DNA of 12,608 nt, taken from Monoraphidium neglectum (Eukaryota; Chlorophyta; Chlorophyceae; Sphaeropleales; Selenastraceae). The DNA lies in contig NW_014011974.1 in the NCBI RefSeq assembly GCF_000611645.1, positions 1-12,608 of the forward strand, written 5' to 3'. Positions 7,301 through 12,608 of the stretch are shown in pieces. The position numbers and the translations under genes are program-made. The notes under the pieces were generated by a model that searched no databases, was not told the DNA's origin, and was given only the letters and a program-made list of their open reading frames with translations. The stretch's first letter is position 1, and each line of letters opens with the position of its first letter.

Positions 7301-9029
7301 CCCTGGGGGCTGGAGTTCGGCCCCGCCAGCTTAGCTTGGCTGCCAAAACATGCAGCCTTGCCACACGCCTGTCATGACTGTCTGTCCCGACTCTTTGCCC
7401 TGTGGGCACCTCATTGCATGCGGCAACCGAATGATGGGTCCTGACATCCAGCACTCATGCAGTGACTGGTGGGTGGACACCACATGTATGTGAACCCCCT
7501 AAACAAAATTTACCTGTGATCTAATTGCACCTCTCTTGTCACCGCAGGTGCGTTCTTCGTCGCCGTCACCTGGCTGAGTGGCCAGCTGATCAACACCTAC
7601 AAGCTGCACCCCAACGTCGCCCTGGCCATTACCATCGTCTCCCTCATCTTCAACACCGTTGGCCTGAGCCTGGCCGGCTACGGTGGGTGCACAACATCGG
7701 ACGGGCCTCGGCCGAGCTTGGGGAGACCATTGGCTTGAGCACCTTGTATTGCACAAGGCAACACGGGGCAAAGCTGGAATGCGGGTACGCAGCCAGAACG
7801 CCCGCGAGCTTGTGATCAACATGGGCCGTCCTCTCCATCCTATCCTGACGCAGGCTTTGACCACGGCATGCCCGCCATCACTGCGGCTGCGGGCACTCTC
7901 ATCCTTGGCGTTGGCTCCGGCTTTGGCCTCTACTACTGGGTGAGAGCTCCTGCACAGCAAAACAGCACCACCCCAATATATTGTTGCGGCTCCATTGCGT
8001 GTGCTGCCACGGCACAAAATGGCTTCCCAAGGTTTGCAGAGTGGTCCTCCTCAGTGCGCAATCTTGTTGCCCAAAGCCTGGGCTCTTCCTCTGTCTGCAA
8101 CACCTGCGCCCACGCATACACCCCCTCCCCCCAAAGGTCGGCACCGGCTCCCTGGCGGCCCTGTGGGTTGCGCCCTCCCTCCTCCACCTGGTTGTCGGCT
8201 TCTACATGGCCCTCTACGTCCTGCCCATGACTAGGTGGGGCTCTTGTGCATCGCAGCCGTCTCACGCCGCCGCACTAAGATGGCCGGACGGCTAATGAAC
8301 AGTAGGGGTTCAGTGCGGTCAACTAGTTACATCCTACACGGGACAAAATTCGGGCCGTGCCGCGCGGCTCAACAGAGATCCCAGGAACCTCAGCAGCTAG
8401 AAAGTTACATGAGCCTCCTCGGCTGCAGCAACAGTGCATATGTCCGCTGTCTTGCTAGTCCTGACCCTTTACACCATCGCGACCTCGGCGCAGGATCTAC
8501 CACCCTCTGGAGCGCACCACCGGCTTCAGCTTTGCCTACGCCACGGGCTACGGCATCCTGGGTGGCATCTCCCCTCTGGTTGTCACTGCGTTCAAGGCCA
8601 AGCTCGGCGCTGACGCCGCCTCTTTCGCGCCCGCTTTCTGTGAGTCTCATTTCAGCTGGTGTCTGGTTTGATGCATGGCGCGGCTCGCACCGACTGCATG
8701 TGTGTCCAAAATGGGTCACTGCAGCAGGCATATACACACTGTTGTGAACCAGGAGTGTACCACCCCGCCTTGATCGGCCGCAAGCCGAGAGAAACGTGAT
8801 CTTCCATCGTCTGTGTATGCGCTGGCTATGCCAGCACTTGCGTGTGCCGTGCACGCCGACGCTACCAGCTGTTGGCACAAGTCAAAGCTGTATTCTCACC
8901 CATGTGTGCCCTCTACGCGACCCCTTTGCAGGGCTGCTGCTGCTGTCCGGCGGCTCCGTCATCGGCATTGTCCTGCTCAAGCTGTACCTCCCTCGCCTGG
9001 ATAAGCCCTACATCAGCCGCGTCCGTTAA
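4351..9029 (+). CDS. ProP-like MFS transporter, metabolite:H+ symporter family (copy 1, complete, 14 exons, 506 aa)
   Basis: Probable membrane H+ symporter for a compatible solute (proline or betaine) or small organic acid; the substrate is inferred from family only. Exons: 4351-4423, 4582-4609, 4840-4879, 5165-5264, 5428-5508, 5714-5796, 6043-6192, 6646-6858, 7059-7248, 7548-7682, 7854-7939, 8137-8234, 8494-8639, 8932-9029 (TAA). They sum to 1521 nt and every phase fits. TM1 holds LEYYDF (30-35), followed by LGKVFFP (45-51), as in E. coli ProP. FVARPIGALIFG (70-81) leads into loop 2-3 motif GHIGDKYGR (81-89). RFFQG (132-136), WGWRIPFLL (196-204) and a charged central cytosolic loop (about 217-300) follow, then six more hydrophobic segments to about 495. 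Length matches ProP (about 500), but the ProP C-terminal coiled coil is absent. Residue 90 is Ser where motif A normally has Arg or Lys. The start has G at -3 and +4; no in-frame upstream ATG. Twelve membrane segments are expected. Confidence 0.92.
4528..4571 (+). other. Conserved intron 1 segment (copy 1)
   Basis: Forty-four bases near the 3' end of intron 1 match 10374-10417 of copy 2 at 42 positions, although the first half of the intron is unalignable by eye. The segment is C-rich and directly precedes a branch-point-like CTAAC (CTGAC in copy 2) and the acceptor. It may simply be a shared pyrimidine tract. Confidence 0.6.
4880..5164 (+). other. GC-AG intron 3 of transporter copy 1
   Basis: The donor reads AAG|GCGAGT, a GC instead of GT but otherwise close to the consensus. 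The acceptor is CCCACAG. Splicing here joins LGK to VFFP exactly as in ProP. The intron is 285 bp; retention would meet an in-frame stop at 5090-5092. A GT-donor alternative, GCG|GTCCTG, 12 bases upstream would delete the conserved VLGK. Confidence 0.8.
5797..6042 (+). other. Intron 6 of copy 1: stop-free, 82 codons, in frame
   Basis: This 246-bp intron falls between codons 135 and 136, has a length divisible by three and no in-frame stop. If retained it would add 82 residues, the second half strongly hydrophobic (for example MCVIFLVLYANMLAQ). Borders are CAG|GTGCGA and CTCTCAG|GG. All MHS relatives have RxxQG contiguous here, so the spliced form is the canonical one. Confidence 0.75.
5867..5902 (+). 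repeat. 18-bp tandem duplication in intron 6 of copy 1
   Basis: GGACGAGTCATTGCAGTT is followed directly by GGACGAGTCGTCGCAGTT, two mismatches. The unit is a multiple of three and so keeps the open frame of the intron. Confidence 0.9.
6193..6645 (+). other. Intron 7 of copy 1 (453 bp)
   Basis: The intron separates exon 7 (ending at Gln185) from exon 8 at phase 0. It begins with a (GA)/(GT)n run listed separately and meets an in-frame TGA at 6268-6270. The remainder (about 6270-6640) is less GC-rich than the exons, and I see no motif or gene in it. Confidence 0.85.
6208..6258 (+). repeat. (GT)n microsatellite just after exon 7, copy 1
   Basis: A short (GA)n run changes into (GT)n interrupted by GTGCATG, starting about 15 bp into intron 7. 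A matching tract with a GTGCATG interruption occurs at the same place in copy 2. Confidence 0.93.
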
Positions 9030-9780
9030 GAGTGCCGCCTGGCCGCTGGCCGGCCGCCGCACTCCGGCAGATGCACACCCCTCAAGGGCCATGACACGCT
9101 GCGCCACCGGGGGCGTGCACGCGCGTCGCATTTAGCATGAAGTGTTCGCGGCCGTCCAAACCAGTTTTGCACTGAGCGTTTTCGTGCTTTATTGCCTGCA
9201 GCATTGCCCAGAGGCGCTGCTCGCACATCCCTGCATATTTCAGAACGTCCTCGACAAACCAGTCTCCACACACACGCGCCTCGAAACAAATCTATCCAGC
9301 GCTCGGACGCGCTGATGCACGGCAATTTCAGCGGGATTCAGGGGCTGCGAGCGGCAGACCGTCTGCGGCTGCGACGGGATGGAGCCATTGCGCGCGCATG
9401 CACTTTTGCGTTCGGCGGCCAACTGCTGGCGTGGGTGTGCACCTTGTCCACTTCTTGCACTCACTTCTGTGACCAACCATCCCTCAGGGCGTCACGCCAG
9501 CCGGCTGTTCCCTGCCCGGAAACCCCATGCGATTGCTGGGGGGGCAGGCGCTGTCCTGGCATGGTGTCTGCGCACTAGGCATTGGACACTACTCATTGGA
9601 AGTTGTTGCTCGCAACACACCGCAAGCTGTCACGATTCCGTGGCGGGACCCCGCAAGGTTGAGCCACTGAGCCTGCACGCCAGCCATGCCTGCTGTCTGT
9701 GAGGACCTGTGCAGTCTTGAACACCCTCCATCGGTCAACCACAGCCCTGGATACTTGTGTAAACACCTGTGCTTACTTGT
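9030..9780 (+). other. 3' UTR of transporter copy 1 and intergenic gap
   Basis: No coding exon is recognisable between the TAA at 9029 and the upstream block of copy 2. Open frames here, such as plus 9192-9578, show no conserved motifs. The first TGTAA after the stop lies at 9758, implying a 3' UTR of about 730-750 nt, ordinary for green algae. From about 9790 to 9945 the sequence becomes more AT-rich, as expected for intergenic DNA before the next promoter. Confidence 0.6.
9758..9762 (+). terminator. TGTAA polyadenylation signal of copy 1
   Basis: TGTAA (in context TTGTGTAAAC) is the typical chlorophyte poly(A) signal. It is the only occurrence I find on the plus strand between the stop codon and this point. 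Cleavage would be expected 10-20 nt downstream. Confidence 0.55.
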
Positions 9781-9944
9781 TCTCTGTTGAGTTGACATCC
9801 TACTTGTCAGAGCAGCATGCAAGTTGGTCAGTGCAGTTTGATGAGTCAACGAGTTAGAGTGTTAGTTGTGCATTCCCGAAGTCAGCGGAGGCGTCAGGCG
9901 AACTTCCAGCCGTAATAATCACTACCCAAATAACATCATAATAT

Positions 9945-10206
9945 AACTGCAGTCTTGTTTCCATGAAGTCGGGTCTCCAGCTCCGAGTCAGCCCTCACGG
10001 CAGATAGCGTTGGTCGTCACCCACGCACTTCGCCCTCACATCATTCCACCTCTGGCCCGTCCAGCGCGTTTGTCCGGACACGTTCTGGACGCGGAATATT
10101 CGGACAAGTCGATCAAAACCAGAGCCGTCCCTTCCAAAGACGTGCGTTTCCCCCCGCCATCAAAATCCGTTAGCCTCTGCGCCGACGGAGGCACGCGCCC
10201 GCCGCA
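9945..10206 (+). promoter_or_regulatory. Transporter copy 2 upstream region conserved with copy 1
   Basis: The flank shares with copy 1 the 38-base identical block (9991-10028), the CGCCCTCACATCATTC element (10031-10046) and the inverted repeat TTGTCCG (10070-10076) / CGGACAA (10101-10107). The AT-rich AATATT near 10095 sits where copy 1 has TATTATT. The order and spacing of all elements are kept, while intervening bases have diverged, which suggests selection on regulatory sites. Confidence 0.65.
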
Positions 10207-12542
10207 ATGGGGCTCATCGACATAGTCAAGCCCAAGACTCTGACCGAGAACCAGTGGCAGACCGTAGTCTGGATTGCAGGTCCGCTACAGGGCGCATAAA
10301 ATACGTGCGATTGGGGGCCGTGCGCGACGCTTTGACGGCGCTGTGGGCCCAGGTGATATATGCGGCACCCCGCCTCACAGCTCCCGCTGCGCCGCCGCTG
10401 CCCCGCCCCAACCCACTGACAACGCCAGGCATTGGGACAGTCCTGGAGTATTATGAGTGAGCGATGCCTCGCACTGCCGGCGCCTGGGGCCCCTGCATGC
10501 CCTCGCTCGCCTGGTTTCGACCCAAAACATGACACCACGCGCGCACCAAGCACACCTGGCGGCGGCGGCTGCTCCGCTGCCGGCGCCCCATCAAGCAGTC
10601 TTGTTTGAAGCACCACATTGACGCATGCTGGCCGCCACTCACCCTTGTGCAATCGCCCCGCAGCTTCTACTGCTACTCCCAGCTGTCCGCGGTCCTGGGC
10701 AAGGCGAGCCGGGGAAAGGGGCGGCGGCTGCCGTGGGGCAGGGAGTGGCGGCGAGGTGCTGGGCTGTGGCGGTTGCAGCAAGGACGCACAAACAGCAACA
10801 CTCCCATTTCGGGCTCATGCGTGCTGGTGCCTGCCTATGGGGTGGCAAGCCATGATGTGGATTCCAGGAACCAGGGATGGGTGCCACAATATCGTAATCC
10901 TGACAGCCGCCATGGGCCCTGGCCCCCGCGCACCTCACCCTGCTCCCTAGAATCATACTCGAGGTTGGCCAACCAGCACGTTGATGCCATCACTGATCAG
11001 GCTCCCCATCCTCTCCACTCCCGCAGGTCTTCTTCCCCTCCACCGACCCCAACATCTCGGTCCTGTCATACTGGGGCGTGTTTGCCGTCGCGTTCGTGGC
11101 CCGCCCCATCGGTGCCCTCCTCTTCGGTAAGGCCGGGCAAATGATGAGCTCCAACCACCCGCTTCCTGCTTTGTGCCGCCCTTGGTCCCCCCAGCGTCCT
11201 CGCCGCACCATTCCTCCCACTCGCCCCCGTGAAACCGCCCCTCCCGCTTGCCCGGCCTTCGCCGTGTTGTCGCGCTCCCTAGGCCACATCGGTGACAAGT
11301 ACGGGCGCCGATGGACCTTCTCAATCGCGATCGGCGTGATGGCTGTGTCGACGCTCATCATCGGTGCGCCACCCCCAACCCCCATCAGCAGCGCCCTGCT
11401 CGAATAGTAGATAAAGGGAGCAATATTGCACGCCGCTGGCGACCTCGGCATGAGCGGGGCGCACGACCTGTGCGCGCAGTAATTTTGTGCATTCGTGTGT
11501 GTGTGGGGGGGGGGGGGAGGTGTGCGGGTCGCGCCGGCACGGACGCCAGGCGAGTGCCTGTTGAGCCGGTAGGATGGCGGTCGAGCCCGCATGAAAAAGC
11601 GTTTCAGGCTGGGGCGCGCGGCCGTGCGCGTCCAGCGATGCACCTTGTAATTTCTCAGGGGCGGCCCCAGCTCCTCAGGCGCCCCTGCGGTCCCGCTGCA
11701 GGCTGGGCCCCTTGCTTTCCCCACAGACCCACCAGACTCAGCCAGTTTGGCGCTGAGGGGGCGAGCGCCCCCTCTGGCCGCTTGCGCCGACGGACGCCTG
11801 CCCGGCGCGCCCTGCTGCTCACATCTGGTGCTGCCCCCGCAGGCATCCTGCCGACCTTTGATACTGGGAGCTACAGGGCCGGAATCGCGGCGCCGGTGCT
11901 CCTGGCCATCCTCCGCTTCTTCCAGGTGAAAAGGAAGGGGGGGGGGACAGCGGACCCTGTGATTGGGGCGGGTTTTGTTCGCTGGCGGGGACGGTGCGCT
12001 TCGGCCCCGGGCTGGCGCATGGTGCGGGAGTGGGGGGGCGTTTCGGCCCTGCCCGCGGCCAGGGTGTGGGGTTAGGCAGGGGCCTCCTTCCTACCCCTGC
12101 CCTCAGCCGCCGCCCGCGCCGCTGGAAGGCTGTCGATCCTTTGCCGGACGGCGCAGCTCCACGGCGCGGTGCCGGTCGCGCATGCGATATACCAAACAGC
12201 AGTTTGCTGCGCTCTCAATCACCCTAGCCCCGCATGGCCACATGCCTGCCCCTTCTTGCGGCCAAGCAATCGCATTTTATACGCCAACCCCTCCCCCCTT
12301 TGTCCCCCTGGCTTGCATGCCATATCGATACTGCAATGCAAGAGGTGAGACTGCAAACATGACATTGTATCATCCAAAATCAAACCTCCCAGGGCCTCTC
12401 CTTCGCCGGCGACTTTGGTGCTGCGGTGGTGTACATCTCGGAGCTGGCCGCGCCCTCCATCCGCGGCCGCATGGTGACCACCCTCCAGTGGTCCATCAAC
12501 CTCGGCCTCATCCTGGCCTCCATCGTCGTCATCATCCTGCAG
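10207..12542 (+). CDS. ProP-like MFS transporter, metabolite:H+ symporter family (tandem copy 2, 5' part, runs off right edge)
   Basis: This is a tandem paralog of the 4351-9029 gene in the same orientation. Exons: 10207-10279, 10429-10456, 10664-10703, 11027-11126, 11283-11363, 11843-11925, 12393-12542; intron 7 begins at 12543 and the window ends in it. Seven exons have exactly the lengths and phases of copy 1 and encode 185 residues with 16 substitutions by my count. Membrane segments 1-5 are covered. Conserved residues include LEYYDF, LGKVFFP, FVARPIGALLFG and a complete motif A, GHIGDKYGRR, with the basic residue that copy 1 lacks. Exon 3 again ends in a GC donor. The remaining seven exons expected from copy 1 would lie beyond the right edge, so whether this copy is intact cannot be judged, but there is no stop or frameshift in what is visible. 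Confidence 0.9.
10374..10417 (+). other. Conserved intron 1 segment (copy 2)
   Basis: This is the counterpart of 4528-4571, with two mismatches in 44. It is C-rich and lies just before a CTGAC branch-point-like site and the acceptor at 10428. Confidence 0.6.
10704..11026 (+). other. GC-AG intron 3 of transporter copy 2 (323 bp)
   Basis: The donor is AAG|GCGAGC and the acceptor CCCGCAG. No GT occurs within the first 15 bases, so a slipped GT donor nearby is not available. The only alternative is GCG|GTCCTG inside the exon, which would lose VLGK. Retention would be open through the intron but enter exon 4 in the wrong frame. Confidence 0.8.
11127..11282 (+). other. Intron 4 of copy 2: stop-free, in frame (156 bp)
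   Basis: Length is divisible by three and there is no in-frame stop, so retention would insert 52 residues, Pro/Arg/Ala-rich, inside motif A between Phe80-Gly81 and His82. The corresponding intron of copy 1 is 163 bp and would shift the frame. Borders are GTAAGG and CCCTAG. Confidence 0.75.
11364..11842 (+). other. Intron 5 of copy 2 (479 bp)
   Basis: This intron separates exons 5 and 6 at phase 1. It contains a run of 13 G at 11505-11517 preceded by a short (GT)n stretch. I see no gene or conserved element in the rest. It is more than twice the length of the corresponding copy 1 intron (205 bp). Confidence 0.85.
11926..12392 (+). other. Intron 6 of copy 2 (467 bp)
   Basis: This intron has a CAG|GTGAAA donor and a CCTCCCAG acceptor at phase 0. 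Unlike intron 6 of copy 1 its length is not a multiple of three. It is GC-rich on the left and more AT-rich from about 12180. I see no gene or repeat apart from short G runs. Confidence 0.85.
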
Positions 12543-12562
12543 GTGAGGCGGGGTCTGTGGGC

Positions 12563-12577
12563 CGTGTGTGTGCATGC

Positions 12578-12604
<27 letters not shown>
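12563..12604 (+). repeat. (GT)n microsatellite just after exon 7, copy 2
   Basis: This (GT)n tract has a GTGCATG interruption near 12570-12576 and begins about 20 bp into intron 7, as in copy 1. It continues to the window edge. Confidence 0.93.

Positions 12605-12608
<4 letters not shown>

Noticed and set aside
9192..9578. Plus-strand open frame of 128 codons downstream of copy 1
   Set aside because: Lies within the predicted 3' UTR, before the TGTAA signal, with no conserved motif.

Overview
The window is eukaryotic nuclear DNA, most likely from a GC-rich unicellular green alga. The genes are cut into many short exons by introns of about 150-490 bp with GT/AG borders. Codon third positions are mostly C or G. 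Introns carry (GT)n and (TC)n microsatellites, a TGTAA-type algal poly(A) signal follows one gene, and the left-hand gene resembles plant more than animal UPF2. The species cannot be named from this sequence. Nothing bacterial in layout is present: no operons, CRISPR arrays, insertion sequences or recognisable RNA genes.

Left part (1-2535, minus strand): the 5' portion of UPF2, the nonsense-mediated mRNA decay scaffold. Six exons were assembled by hand, from the start codon at 2535 into the first MIF4G domain; the gene runs off the left edge. Middle (2536 to about 4095): a non-coding spacer between divergently oriented genes. From 4351 to 9029 (plus strand) lies a complete 14-exon gene for a 506-residue ProP-like transporter of the metabolite:H+ symporter (MHS) branch of the major facilitator superfamily. 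It is followed by a 3' UTR with a single TGTAA at 9758. From 10207 to the right edge lies a second, tandem, same-strand copy. Seven exons (185 codons) are visible, about 91% identical in protein (16 differences by hand count), with every intron at the same position and phase.

The two transporter copies probably import compatible solutes such as proline or betaine, or another small metabolite, with protons. They share conserved 5' flanks, so they are probably regulated in similar ways. UPF2 is a housekeeping neighbour with no visible functional link.

The points most worth a second look are: a GC-AG intron kept in both copies; a conserved upstream block with a TTGTCCG/CGGACAA inverted repeat; patchy exon similarity that suggests gene conversion around exon 7; and two stop-free introns with lengths divisible by three (copy 1 intron 6, copy 2 intron 4), whose retention would keep the reading frame. 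I did not find a clearly new biological system.
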